Counted from the stretch's first letter, positions 33,444-42,846 are shown. The stretch is 64,000 nucleotides of DNA from Oxalobacteraceae bacterium (GCA_027485795.1 JAIXQK010000130.1:50110-114109), one strand, 5' to 3'. Translations and numbers: made by a program. Notes: a model not told the origin generated them from the sequence alone.

Positions 33444-34922
33444 ATGGAAATCGAGCTCAAATTTCAGTTGAACGAGAAAGCGCGTCATTCAATCGATGCG
33501 CAGCTGCGAGCAGAAGGTGGAAAATCAAAGCTGTTGGCGGCGTGCTATTTCGATACGGTCGCGGGTACGTTAGCGCAGGCTGGTTTTTCTCTCCGGTTGC
33601 GGAAAGAGGGCAGAGTATGGTTTCAGACCCTGAAATCTGCCCGTAGTGCGGCGTCTGCTGTGCGCGGTGAGCATAACGTCAGGCTACGGGGGAAGGCGCA
33701 GCCACAGCTTGATCCGGTATTGCACGCCGAAACCGAGGATGGGATCCGCCTGCAGCGACTTCTTTCACATTCTGCCGATAACACATTGGCTTGCCGCTAT
33801 GCGACGCATATTCGTCGCTTGTCCGTTCAAACCGGCACCCGCAATCGTGTTGAGTATTCTCTTGACCATGGTGAGATAAGTGCTCAGCCTGATAGCAACA
33901 CACCGCCTTTGATTCTGCCGGTATGCGAGCTCGAGATCGAGCTGGTATCAGGTCCGGTTCGCGGGTTGCTGTCCGCTGCACGCAAACTCCTTGCTTATTC
34001 TGGAGTTTGTATTGATGTCCGTAGCAAAGCGCAGAGAGGCGGTGCACTAGCTAATGGATCGCTGATCGTTTCTCCTGCCAGAGCTACACCCCTGAAAGCA
34101 AATGGTAGTTCTCTAAAGGCACTCGTCGAAGCAGTGCTGATTAATTGTGCGCACCAAATACTCGTGAATGCCTCCCAGATTGCGTCTGTCGTGGGCGGCG
34201 GGCCCGAGCATGTGCACCAATTGCGCGTTGGGTTACGGCGCCTACGCAGTGCGATTGCGCTGTTTAAGAAATTCGTAGGTCCGGATATTCTTGCGTGGGA
34301 CGCCAAGGCGAAGCAGTTTGCTGCTGGTCTTAGCGGTAACCGAGACATCGATGTAATGTCCGAAGGGCTTTGGCCTCGCCTGCGAGCAGCCGGAGCTCCG
34401 CTGGTTGAACTTCCAGTACATAACAATGTAGTGCCACCTGGTGATCTTATCCGTGACGCTGCGATACAGCAGTGGATGCTCGAACTGCTTGCGATCGAGT
34501 TACAAGGTCTTGGTGAGGTTGCGGAAGGTGAGTGGAGTCTTGTTTTGCCGGTAATACGTGGTTGGAGTCGCCAATGTAGAAAAGATGCTCTTCGATTTGA
34601 AAGCTTCGACTTCGAACAGCGACACCGGCTTCGCAAGAGATTAAAGCGACTTAGGTATGCGCTGGAGTTTATTGAGTCCGAATTGCCTTCGAAAGGTTAC
34701 AAACGCTACTCAAAAGCTCTCACCAACGTACTCAATGACTTAGGCGAATACAACGATTTACGGGTAGCCATCGAAGCGTATCGAGGCATCTCTGAGGTAG
34801 ATCCGCGAGCATGGTTTGCTATTGGCTGGTTGATGGCACACCTGTCGAAAGCTGAACGTCGATGCATAAAGGCGCTCGCGGTATTCAATGCTGCCAAGGA
34901 TCCATGTAATCTGGACCGCTGA
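33444..34922 (+). CDS. CYTH-CHAD domain protein (inorganic triphosphatase family)
   Basis: The 492-residue protein begins with the CYTH signature MEIELKFQL (1-9) and has the tunnel-lining charged residues (LRLRKEGRVWFQTLKS; ELEIELVSG) to about residue 200. A CHAD domain follows (about 225-490) with its conserved HQLRVGLRRLRSAIALFKK and RKRLKRLRYALEF. CYTH hydrolyses inorganic triphosphate; CHAD binds polyphosphate. The combination is that of YgiF-like triphosphatases. Confidence 0.94.
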   Translation: MEIELKFQLNEKARHSIDAQLRAEGGKSKLLAACYFDTVAGTLAQAGFSLRLRKEGRVWFQTLKSARSAASAVRGEHNVRLRGKAQPQLDPVLHAETEDGIRLQRLLSHSADNTLACRYATHIRRLSVQTGTRNRVEYSLDHGEISAQPDSNTPPLILPVCELEIELVSGPVRGLLSAARKLLAYSGVCIDVRSKAQRGGALANGSLIVSPARATPLKANGSSLKALVEAVLINCAHQILVNASQIASVVGGGPEHVHQLRVGLRRLRSAIALFKKFVGPDILAWDAKAKQFAAGLSGNRDIDVMSEGLWPRLRAAGAPLVELPVHNNVVPPGDLIRDAAIQQWMLELLAIELQGLGEVAEGEWSLVLPVIRGWSRQCRKDALRFESFDFEQRHRLRKRLKRLRYALEFIESELPSKGYKRYSKALTNVLNDLGEYNDLRVAIEAYRGISEVDPRAWFAIGWLMAHLSKAERRCIKALAVFNAAKDPCNLDR

Positions 34923-34924
34923 AA

Positions 34925-34944
34925 AATTATCAAGATTGATAACT
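34925..34944. promoter_or_regulatory. Compact palindrome TTATCAA-GA-TTGATAA
   Basis: A perfect inverted repeat (34927-34933 / 34936-34942) lies just past the CYTH-CHAD stop. The same half-site, extended to TTGATAACT, flanks the promoter at 22496-22539. It could be an operator for a shared regulator or a weak hairpin at the transcript end. Only sequence symmetry supports it. Confidence 0.35.
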
Positions 34945-35030
34945 TCTTGTCGGGTTGTAGCGAGGCTAAAAACTATAATCCCCTCAATCTACCCAACTCA
35001 GAAGTGATGCAATACCCGTTATATACTGAA

Positions 35031-35867
35031 TGAATGACTACCAGAACCTAAGACCATTTCATTCAAGTTCAAGGTCACACAGTCCGTTATTGGGCGCAAG
35101 GTGAGGCAGGGCCAACGGTTTTGCTGCTGCACGGCATCAGCTGTTCAGTAGTGGAGTGGGATTAGCCACACAGCACCGCGTGATTGCGCTAGACCTTTTG
35201 GGCTGTGGCTTGTCAGATAAACCGCTGGACGCGGACTACGATATGCAGTCACAGGCCAAGTTTGTGTTTGCATTCATAGATGCCATGGGCTTGAGCCATA
35301 CCAGCATGGTGGGTAACTCCATGGGTGGGTGCATTGCCTTGGAGTGTGCAGCCATGTACCCAGAGCGGGTGAGGTCGTTGGTATTGTCAGCGCCTGCAGG
35401 CATCGGCCGCGACACCTTGTTCAACTTCCGCTTAGCCAGCATCCCTACTTGGGGGAGGTGCTCACCAAGCCCAGCATGTTTGGTTTGGGCATGATTTGAA
35501 ACTGGCGTTTCACGATAAATCGTATGTCACGCATGACTTGGTCGCTGAGCAGGTCGCTTTGGCCAAATTGCCCAACGCACAAACAGTGTTTCTGCAAACC
35601 TTGCGGGGGGTTTTGAACTTTGGTGGTTTTCTAGAGGCGCCCCGCAAAGCATTTCATGCGCGGATTCAGCAAGTTCAATGTCCTAGCTTGGTCATTTGGG
35701 GTAAGCAGGATCAGTTTTTGCCCATCACCCATATGGCGGTACTGAAGCCTTTGCTTGCAAATGCGCAGTACGAGTTAATTGACGACTGCGGCCATGTACC
35801 CATGACGGAAATTGCTAAGCGTTTTATCCAGATGACGCTGACTTTTCTGTCAAGTCACGCTTGAGCA
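35031..35867 (+). pseudogene. Broken alpha/beta hydrolase gene
   Basis: Three frames together spell an MhpC-like alpha/beta hydrolase. The first has the oxyanion segment VLLLHGISC (about 35115-35145), after an in-frame TAA near the start. The second has LDLLGCGLSDKP and the nucleophile elbow GNSMGG (35156-35494). The third has VIWGKQDQFLP and the His in DDCGHVP (35496-35864). There is a small deletion after VEW at about 35157, one extra base in the G-run near 35452-35459 and another shift near 35496. It is not functional. Confidence 0.88.
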
Positions 35868-35883
35868 AGTCAGTCCTTATCTC

Positions 35884-36103
35884 CTGAATATTCTGCCGCT
35901 ACGTGGGCTTTGCCGAGAGGTTCTGGATGTAGTCACAGTTTGTTCGCTATCAAGATCAATTTTCTCTCAACGCGCATTATTTGCATGCGACATCCCTGAC
36001 TTGATTGTTAGCCGATTATGGTGGGCGGCCTTCGCCTGAGTGGCCAATAGCTCCTTTCTGGACAATGTAATGTTGACCCATATCGGCATCATTAACCAGA
36101 TTT
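35884..36103. repeat. Diverged 220-bp repeat, copy 2 (TctA tail)
   Basis: The second copy of the sequence at 32843-33061. Here the homology is continuous with more of the tctA-like gene to the right (to about 36300), so copy 2 keeps the longer original context. It sits directly after the broken hydrolase gene. Confidence 0.85.
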
Positions 36104-36300
36104 CGAAATTGCGAATCACTGTATCTTGTGTGATCGATCGGCCGCGTGAAGAACAGCAGCGGATCACTATCGGACTTGACCATCGAGGTGACCAGATTTT
36201 CTTCCAGCATCTTGCCCAGCACGACACCGAGAATAGCCGGCTCGACCGGGAAGCCGTTTTCTTCCATCAAAAATGCGGCAGGATCGAGCAGAACAGCATC
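36016..36300 (-). pseudogene. C-terminal fragment of a TctA tripartite tricarboxylate transporter permease
   Basis: The minus frame reads DPAAFLMEENGFPVEPAILG, then VVLGKMLEENLVTSMVKS and LLFFTRPI, the conserved end of TctA large permeases. About 80 of the usual 500 residues are left. Upstream it is joined to a 23-codon frame (36338-36267) that looks like a signal peptide start (MTRFTLNRALAALMLFCSIL), perhaps from a TctC/Bug binding protein, but stops at once. It is a rearranged remnant of a lost tct operon. Confidence 0.8.
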
Positions 36301-36642
36301 AGTGCCGCAAGCGCGCGGTTCAGGGTGAAGCGGGTCATTGAGTATCTCCGGTTGCCTGTTATCGAGTGACTGATCGCCATTGCGAGCGACTGAACCGTTA
36401 CTGTTCCGGCGTAACGCTAAATGGCGCGTTGATCGCTATTTCTAAAACTGCAATATTCTTGCGACGCGCGGACTTCATGGCAAACATCAAGCCCAACCGG
36501 AATAAAGCCCGCAAAGCGCCCAGCCGATTTGGCTCGTGCTCCCGAACGCAGATACACAATCAGCGCTGGCGGTACGTCCAGACATTCAACTAAGATGTGA
36601 CTCATGTGTCGTGTCTGCCGCTTGCTATACAAGGATATCTCA

Positions 36643-36861
36643 GTGACTACTTTTTCCAGACCCCTGGTAATCACGGAAAGGCAGAAGCAATTTTGCGAGT
36701 CTTATGTCGATAAAATTAGCCCCTTCTACTCTGTACCATTACACAATGGGTTCAATGAGGAACATATTGACCCGAAACTCATGCCCATTATTGAGAAGTT
36801 TCGACATAGCGGAGTTCAAGAAGAAATAGTGACTTTGGAGGGATCCATCCTCGATCAGTAG
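36643..36861 (+). CDS. Small unknown protein
   Basis: GTG 36643 with AAGGA 7 nt upstream is the best start (the frame opens at 36604). The product of 72 residues (MTTFSRPLVITERQKQFCESY...) is charged, without a signal peptide or known motif. It precedes the P450 operon by 130 bp on the same strand and has similar composition, so it may belong with it. It may also be the remainder of a longer gene. Confidence 0.45.
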   Translation: MTTFSRPLVITERQKQFCESYVDKISPFYSVPLHNGFNEEHIDPKLMPIIEKFRHSGVQEEIVTLEGSILDQ

Positions 36862-36992
36862 GAAGAAATCGCGCTAAATCACGTTTAAGGCTGCTAGGGT
36901 AATGGATAAGACCCGGTCTAGGCCATAAACTTCAGCTGACTGCTATTTCAAGCAAAACATTCAGTTCCCCATTAAAGATTGGACTTTTTGGC

Positions 36993-38057
36993 ATGCCGTC
37001 CTCAAGCCTGAAGCTACGTTCTATTCTGAATAATCCGTCGTCTCTCGACCTAACCAGAACTTGGATACCATTAGATGAAAGGCCTGACCCGACCCTCTTC
37101 GTTTACGATAGCGAACTTGCCAAGCAGATTCTCAGAGCGCCTACAGTCCAGACGTATAACCTGGTAACGTATTGGAAGATTGTTTCTGGAATAAACGGAG
37201 AGACCCTCACCGCAATTGAAACTCTTTTCGCCCGCACACCTATGTTTCAGCATGGCCATGCTCACACGGGTACCAGAAAACGGTTGCTCACGCTGTATAA
37301 CGACGTGGAGTCCCAACTTGATCTATGGTTGCCGGATTTTTGCGCAACATTTTTTTCGCAAGCCGAAGTGGAGAGGCAAAAAAATCCCGAAAAATTCGTA
37401 GGACAATTTCTGGAATCCTTAATTAGAGCCATCCTTGCACATCATTTAGATTGTTCATCCGCCAGTCTTCCGGATTTTCCCAAATCTATCTTTCAAATGC
37501 TGGTTCGTGCAAATAATCTTCGGGAGTACGATCGGCACTTGGCTGAATTGGCAGCTACTGCAGAAAGAATGCTCCAGAAGTCAGGTCAAGACCCGGAGAT
37601 GGTCTGGATACTGATGTCGATCTCCGTTATGGGTAGAGAGCCGCTGTTTGGTACACTTCTTTATTCAATTCTCACCAAACCTTTCGCATCCGTTGCATGG
37701 GACGCCAACACCCTTATTCATCATTCGGCGTCAGTAAGCATACTGGGGCGTGAAGTTATCGCTGACTGCAATATTCAAGATCTCTCTCTTAAGAAAGGCC
37801 AGTTAGTGCACATATGCCCATTTTTGATTCACTTGCGCGACGATTCTTTGAAGCGTTCAATGACTGTAGCCGAAGGAGCTAGTCCAAGCTCATTTTCTTT
37901 CGGATTCGGTTCACACCTTTGTCCAGGAAGAAAAATATCACTTAAAATTGTTCAGCATTTTCTTGACCAAATGGCACTTCGCTCAGGACTTGTATTCGAT
38001 ACGTCAGGGCTTAGAATGACTCGGGACTTCACTTTAGCTCCTGCTGCACAAACTTAG
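36993..38057 (+). CDS. Cytochrome P450-like protein lacking ExxR
   Basis: The 354-residue protein has the heme-thiolate loop FSFGFGSHLCPGRK with C310, and a C-helix HAHTGTRKRL (about 89-98). It is shorter than usual (about 400). The K-helix region (NTLIHHSASVSILGREV, about 239-255) has no ExxR, and the I-helix (MVWILMSISVMGREPLFG) lacks the usual acidic-Thr pair. It may be a heme protein with altered chemistry, such as peroxygenase or isomerase type, or a decayed enzyme. It is 22 bp ahead of an acyl carrier protein gene, so a carrier-bound acyl group is the likely substrate. Confidence 0.85.
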   Translation: MPSSSLKLRSILNNPSSLDLTRTWIPLDERPDPTLFVYDSELAKQILRAPTVQTYNLVTYWKIVSGINGETLTAIETLFARTPMFQHGHAHTGTRKRLLTLYNDVESQLDLWLPDFCATFFSQAEVERQKNPEKFVGQFLESLIRAILAHHLDCSSASLPDFPKSIFQMLVRANNLREYDRHLAELAATAERMLQKSGQDPEMVWILMSISVMGREPLFGTLLYSILTKPFASVAWDANTLIHHSASVSILGREVIADCNIQDLSLKKGQLVHICPFLIHLRDDSLKRSMTVAEGASPSSFSFGFGSHLCPGRKISLKIVQHFLDQMALRSGLVFDTSGLRMTRDFTLAPAAQT

Positions 38058-38079
38058 GAAAACCTGAAGGTACTGCTGC

Positions 38080-38346
38080 ATGACCAGAAATCCACACTCG
38101 ATCCCCAGTTTTGATGGCCTGCTGCACTTCGTAGTAGATAGTTGTCGGCTCAATATAAACTCAGATGAAGCTGTTAATAAAACGTTGACGGGTTTGAGCC
38201 TGGACTCCTTGGAGTTAATTAATCTTGCTATTGAGCTCGAGGACCGCTATGGGCTTGAACTCGACTTGAATGATTTGAGTAGTGACAGTACTTTGGGCGA
38301 GTTGCTTGAAAAGATCCTCGCTCAAATCAATCAAATTAACCGATGA
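38080..38346 (+). CDS. Acyl carrier protein
   Basis: The 88-residue four-helix carrier has the phosphopantetheine site LDSLELINL with S43, helix II ELINLAIELEDRYG, and acidic helix III. It is not the housekeeping fatty-acid AcpP (weak helix I similarity, no fab neighbours). It lies between a P450-like gene and an alpha/beta hydrolase gene and its stop overlaps the next start (ATGA, 38343-38346), so the three are co-translated. It probably carries the acyl group on which the neighbours act. Confidence 0.88.
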   Translation: MTRNPHSIPSFDGLLHFVVDSCRLNINSDEAVNKTLTGLSLDSLELINLAIELEDRYGLELDLNDLSSDSTLGELLEKILAQINQINR

Positions 38347-39377
38347 GGCCCCTTCGGGCAGAGCATCATATCTTCGGGCTCCAGTCCGACGGTGGAATGT
38401 TGACCTATTCTGTTGATCGACGGTTCGATGAGACGCATGCTAAAAATCCGTTGAACATTTGGACCCTACAGCGTCAGGTTCCTGCGTTGAAGAGTTTTTT
38501 GGGGCTATGGGGGCGTGGCCGCCTCAGTACAGATCCCGAGGTCGCCTCCGGTTGGTTGGGAGATGTTTTTCTGCGAATCAGTTCGGGCAACATCCCCTCC
38601 AAAAGCGAGCTACAAAAAGCTGCTTTTCTTATCTTGTCGCTGTCCCCCGGTAGATACCTAGCAAAATTAAGATCAAACGCAGCTGAGTTTGCTGATGCCA
38701 TGACGCCGCAGTATCGCCACTTGCTATCGATGGTTGATCTCTCCTTACCACCAAGAAGCGAGCTCATTTTCCATGCTTGCCACCCGGATATTTATCTCTG
38801 GATTCCACCCACGCCCGAGCGCCCCAAGAAACTGATCGTCTGCTTTGGTACCCGCAAAAACACCCTTAACGCCCCGAGACCACTAGTACATTTTGAATTA
38901 GCGAAGGCTGACATTGGCATCCTGTATGTTGGACATCGGCCGGACCACGATGTCAGTAAGGGCCTGATCGGACGAGATCTTAAATCGACTGCCGTTCTGT
39001 TGTTGTCCATTACGAAGCAATTCGGGTTTGAAAAACTCTACGGATTGGGCACATCTCTTGGAGGGTACGCTGCCTTGCATTACGCCCCTCTAATGCATTT
39101 CGAGCGCGTTCTAAACTATTCAGGTATGCCGATTGATCACGAGCAACCCGTGCCCAGATCATCGGATCGCTGGCTCAGTGAAAAGAATTTTCCTCTGGAT
39201 CGGATTCTAACGGTACTCTCGAGCTCCGATAACACCGATCGGCGCATACTCGACTTTTATAACGGAAAAGGCTTTGAGACCCCACGGGATTGGGTTTCCT
39301 CCCCATCGCATGGCTCTCTGACATCTTCAATTCTCGAGCGAAAATTTCAAACCCAACTATCGTGGTTGATTGAATAA
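38343..39377 (+). CDS. Alpha/beta hydrolase-fold protein of the P450-ACP operon
   Basis: The 344-residue protein has a nonstandard N-terminal region of about 160 residues (helical, TLQRQVPALKSFLGLWGRG). An alpha/beta hydrolase core follows with strand LIVCFGTRKN, nucleophile elbow GLGTSLGGYAA (S238) and a possible catalytic His in SPSHGSL. It could be a thioesterase releasing the acyl product from the carrier, or an acyltransferase. No assigned family. It is coupled to the ACP by ATGA and ends 56 bp before the convergent porin gene. Confidence 0.75.
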   Translation: MRPLRAEHHIFGLQSDGGMLTYSVDRRFDETHAKNPLNIWTLQRQVPALKSFLGLWGRGRLSTDPEVASGWLGDVFLRISSGNIPSKSELQKAAFLILSLSPGRYLAKLRSNAAEFADAMTPQYRHLLSMVDLSLPPRSELIFHACHPDIYLWIPPTPERPKKLIVCFGTRKNTLNAPRPLVHFELAKADIGILYVGHRPDHDVSKGLIGRDLKSTAVLLLSITKQFGFEKLYGLGTSLGGYAALHYAPLMHFERVLNYSGMPIDHEQPVPRSSDRWLSEKNFPLDRILTVLSSSDNTDRRILDFYNGKGFETPRDWVSSPSHGSLTSSILERKFQTQLSWLIE

Positions 39378-39433
39378 AGACGATGACCTAGTGGACCACC
39401 CTACAGTCTCCGATACGGCTAGTCGCAAGGAGA

Positions 39434-40375
39434 TCAGCCGGGCGCCGGATTTATCAAAGCCTGAAGGGGTACGTCTGGACGCACAGGATTCAGACTGGCA
39501 CCCCCAGTTGCTTGAGACCTTAAACTGCCAGAACCAAAGGTAATCTTCACGCCTGCCAAGAACCGATCGTCATTCATGTCAGATCTCCCCCCGTCTGCAG
39601 AGACCGAACTATTTACCCGATCATATCGTGCAAAGACGCTAAATGGACTTGAGGCAAAGCGATATTCGGTCTGAAGTCCATAGGAACTCTCCTTGGCAGC
39701 GGAGCCGAGGAGGGGGTCGGTGGAGTTTGTCACCAGCCTACTTTCTGACGCCCTGAGGCTAATTTTCCAGTTGTCATGCAGGAAATAATTCATAGCTATG
39801 GAGCCAAGGTTCCCGCTACCCCCTTGGCCTAGACGGTAGTCCTGCAGTTGCCGTCCAAGTTGGGCCGAGATCTGGAGATCGCCAAAGAAGGTTTGTCCCT
39901 CAAGGCCGAACAAATTCCTGGGCTTCATAAGCCCCGTCGCCAATAACCCAAGAAAGTCCTCAGAACCGTCGACGGCGTCTGTCGGTCCAGATATGTCGTA
40001 CCTTCTTTGCTGGACGAAAGCTCCCACGAGCCCCGAAGAATTACGGTAAAAAAAATGGGCAGCAGAGTCGGCAGAATCAACAGTAGTCGCGACGGGAGTG
40101 CCAGCGATACCTAGTTTCATTTTTGAGTTCGAAAAAACCTGATCAAGCTGAATTCCAAATCCACTGGGATCTCTATATGCCACCGAGGCTCGTAGCTCAG
40201 AAATTCGATTGCTTGAGCGGTTTCCAATGCTATTTGAGTCGAAGCTAGTTCTGCTGGGTCCAAAGCCCGCCGAGATAAAGCCATCAAACCCTTCAGTGTT
40301 TTCCGACTGAGCTTGGGCTGAGGCGAATGCGCCCGAAAGAGCCAAACCTATTATTTTATTAACTCTCATTTTCAA
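39434..40375 (-). CDS. Outer membrane porin-like beta-barrel protein
   Basis: The 313-residue protein has a signal peptide (KIIGLALSGAFASAQAQ) and alternating amphipathic strands (SAGFGPSRTSFD, RASVAYRDPSGFGIQLDQVF, NLGSIAMNYFLHDNWKISLRAS, SPFSVFARYDRVNSS). It lacks the strict Gram-negative porin ending, since the C-terminus is a Pro-rich tail. It may be a 10-14 strand barrel. It is convergent with the P450-ACP-hydrolase operon; no ligand is predicted. Confidence 0.75.
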   Translation of the reverse strand: MKMRVNKIIGLALSGAFASAQAQSENTEGFDGFISAGFGPSRTSFDSNSIGNRSSNRISELRASVAYRDPSGFGIQLDQVFSNSKMKLGIAGTPVATTVDSADSAAHFFYRNSSGLVGAFVQQRRYDISGPTDAVDGSEDFLGLLATGLMKPRNLFGLEGQTFFGDLQISAQLGRQLQDYRLGQGGSGNLGSIAMNYFLHDNWKISLRASESRLVTNSTDPLLGSAAKESSYGLQTEYRFASSPFSVFARYDRVNSSVSADGGRSDMNDDRFLAGVKITFGSGSLRSQATGGASLNPVRPDVPLQALINPAPG

Positions 40376-40581
40376 TCAATTTTCTTAAAATCCTTATCAG
40401 CGTGAGGCTACCACAAGCTCAGCCGTCTCGGTCGCTTGAGGCAAAAATCAGCGTGGATTCAGGCATCTCCGCCGTGGATTTCGCGAAGGATTATGTACGC
40501 CGTCATGGTGTCGTAACATAAATAACAGCAAGACGGCTTTATGCATATGCTGGTTACATTTCGCCGCTGCTGACATAACAC

Positions 40582-41595
40582 TTACCGCCTCTTCGGTCGG
40601 TTTGTTCCATTGCTTCGAGCCGCAATGATGCGACTCGCTTCCCGCTCACCAGTCAAAAATGCGCCGTGTACAGTGGCGCGGTACAACTCATGGGTATGTT
40701 CGCCAGCGTGCAATAACCTTGAACCGCTGGGCTTTGCCAAGGTGACATGATCTTGTGAAGAGGCGTTGACGGCGGCAAAGGAGTAAGCACCCAAAGAGAA
40801 AGGGTCACTGTTCCAGCCGGTTCGGATTGCCCGGCGAGGTATCGTTGCTGAAGAGCCAAAAACAGTTCTTAGTATTGGCGTAATCTCTTGGATCAACTGA
40901 GCCTCGGTGAGGGACTCCACGTAGGCACCTTGCTGTCCTAGTCCAAAAGTTACCAGGCAATTGAAGTCGCTGAACGTGCGATAGTTCATGAAGTAGTTGA
41001 AACGTCCTCGCACAGGGGATTGCCAGCCAAAGTATTGAGTATCGGTTGGCCAGAATGCCTTATCGAAGATCATAAAAACCTTGTTGATCTGGCCCATACC
41101 TAGCACATTGATCGATGCTTTTTTTTCTGCCGATAAGGGCGGTGAAATTCGCACCCGATTGGCTTTATGAACTCCCAAAGGTAAGGTTTCAATGCAGTAA
41201 TCTGAATGGAAGGTCATACCCCCAGCAGTGACCGCAACCCCAGTATCAGAATGGCTGATAGCTGTCACCTGTATGTTCAGCCTTATATCAATGCCTTTAG
41301 CTAATAGTTCAGGAATGGCCTTGTAGCCATTTGGGAGGATGACATCTTTGCCAGGATATTTGCTGTCGTCAGAGTAATTACGTGCCGAAAGAGTTTCAAG
41401 CCAGCCGCCTGAGTCAAACTCCAAATCGTACGACAAATGAAATAGCGAAAGAGGGTCTGTCAGGACAGTGGGGTCCACAATTCCAAGGGCAGTTGCAAGC
41501 GATTCGTCGGGGATAGCTCGCTTCATCCTTGTCGCTACGGCAGCAAGTGAAGCCTCGTATTTTTTACGACCCGCCCCAAAGGTAGACTCAGTCAC
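40582..41595 (-). pseudogene. 5'-truncated flavin amine oxidase
   Basis: The 337-residue frame matches the C-terminal two thirds of a flavin monoamine/polyamine oxidase: LPNGYKAIPELLAKGIDIRL, CIETLPLGVHKAN, GMGQINKVFMIFDKAFWP, and the FAD-contact GEHTHELYRATVHGA. The N-terminal dinucleotide-binding GxGxxG and about 130 residues are missing, and stops lie immediately upstream of 41595. Without FAD-binding it cannot be active, so it is a gene remnant even though the frame is open. Confidence 0.8.
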
Positions 41596-41778
41596 CTCAT
41601 TGCCACTGATTTAAAAAAATGCGATGGATTATTCGCAAAGAGGATGGGATTGTAGGGCGAGCGAGGTGCGATGATCGTTCGCCGAATGTGTTTTCGCGGT
41701 ACTAGAGCGGTCGAGGGCACACGCGGGTTTGCCGATTAGTAGTGCCCGCGGTGGTGTCGATTCGCACAGAGTACGCGG

Positions 41779-42261
41779 TTACTGAGCCAATCCTGCGTGT
41801 CGAAGACCCGCCTCGGCAATCTGCTCATCCTGCTGCGAGGTTACCCCGCCGACACCCACTGCACCAACGATCTGGCCATTCACAACGATCGGCACGCCAC
41901 CCTGAAGCTGGACACTATTGGGCAAGGTGACAATAGCCGGACGGGTCTTGGCCGCTTCCTCTAATACCCTCGTCGGGCGTCTATATATCGATGACGTACG
42001 GGCTTTGCCGATGGCTGCATCAATGGCGCCAATCGAAGCACCGTCCATGCGCTGGAAGCTCAGCAAATGGCCACCCTCATCAACGATCGCAATATCCACC
42101 GACCAATTGTTCGCTTTGGCCTCGATCATGGCGCCCGCAATGATTTTATTGGCAGCTTCTAGGCTGAGCGTCTTTTTATCCAATAGCTGAGCATGCGAGC
42201 TAAGAGGCAGTAAAAAGCTCGCAGCGAGCGCAAGCATTCGTAGGGGGGGCAATTTGACCAT
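41779..42261 (-). CDS. Secreted GlcG/HbpS family protein
   Basis: The 160-residue protein has a signal peptide (PPLRMLALAASFLLPLSSHA) and a GlcG/HbpS domain with IAIVDEGGHLLSFQRMDGA, GKARTSS and GGVPIVVNGQIVGAVGVGG. Family members bind heme or act in glycolate-related loci, with uncertain function. It is divergent from the tautomerase and hydroxyacid dehydrogenase genes, an arrangement that fits a shared small-organic-acid locus. Confidence 0.9.
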   Translation of the reverse strand: MVKLPPLRMLALAASFLLPLSSHAQLLDKKTLSLEAANKIIAGAMIEAKANNWSVDIAIVDEGGHLLSFQRMDGASIGAIDAAIGKARTSSIYRRPTRVLEEAAKTRPAIVTLPNSVQLQGGVPIVVNGQIVGAVGVGGVTSQQDEQIAEAGLRHAGLAQ

Positions 42262-42453
42262 TACGTGTCTCCTTGGTTATCTGCACTGGCGAGGCCAATG
42301 CGCTGGTAAGTCCGGTTTTGTCTGCTGGGCGACCTTGAAGAGCGCAGTTTCGGGTGAAAATTATGCGCTTGCTCGATCATATACTGAGTCGTATTCTTCC
42401 GGCCGTTCGCTCTATTTGCCTACGTAGCTCCCCAACTTCATAGAAAGACAACA

Positions 42454-42846
42454 GTGCCTCTCGTTCGAATTAATCTCTCCAAGTCCGCTTCCGCTGAAAC
42501 CGTTCGCAACGTGAGCGAAGTGGTTTACGACGCCATGATTAACGTCGCCAACGTCCCGGCGAACGACAAGTTTCAAATTATTAATCGTCACGCCGACGAC
42601 GAGCTTGTGTACCCAGCGGACGGCTACCTGGGGGTTACCTACACACCCGGCATCGTCTTCATTCAAGTCACTTGGAATGCCGGTCGCACGATTGAGGTGA
42701 AAAAGGCCTTCTACAAGGCAGTTGCCGAAGGTATCTCCACGAAGGCGGGCATTCGTATTCAGGACGTCTTCATCAGCCTGATCGACGTGGCCCGCGAGGA
42801 CTGGTCTTTCGGCAATGGCGAAATGCAGTACGCCCCGAAAGACTAG
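42454..42846 (+). CDS. Tautomerase-superfamily protein
   Basis: GTG 42454 begins MPLVRINLSKSASAETV, so Pro2 becomes the catalytic N-terminal proline. At 130 residues it is of the larger 4-oxalocrotonate tautomerase-like (Tautomerase_2 / malonate semialdehyde decarboxylase-like) class, with FIQVTWNAGRTIEVKKAFYKAVAEGI and IQDVFISLIDVAREDWSFG. It is 59 bp upstream of the alpha-hydroxyacid dehydrogenase gene and probably acts on an enol or oxo acid in the same route. Confidence 0.9.
   Translation: MPLVRINLSKSASAETVRNVSEVVYDAMINVANVPANDKFQIINRHADDELVYPADGYLGVTYTPGIVFIQVTWNAGRTIEVKKAFYKAVAEGISTKAGIRIQDVFISLIDVAREDWSFGNGEMQYAPKD

Noticed and set aside
33995-34636. 213-codon minus-strand frame
   Set aside because: It lies wholly in the CHAD part of the CYTH-CHAD gene and has biased Ser/Arg composition typical of an antisense frame.
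36417-36674. 85-codon minus-strand frame between the tct remnant and the small protein gene
   Set aside because: No recognised motif or start signal, and it overlaps the beginning of the better supported plus-strand frame at 36643. It may be decayed DNA.
38080-38346. Housekeeping AcpP/fatty acid synthesis locus
   Set aside because: No fab genes are nearby, and the carrier's neighbours are a P450-like protein and a hydrolase.
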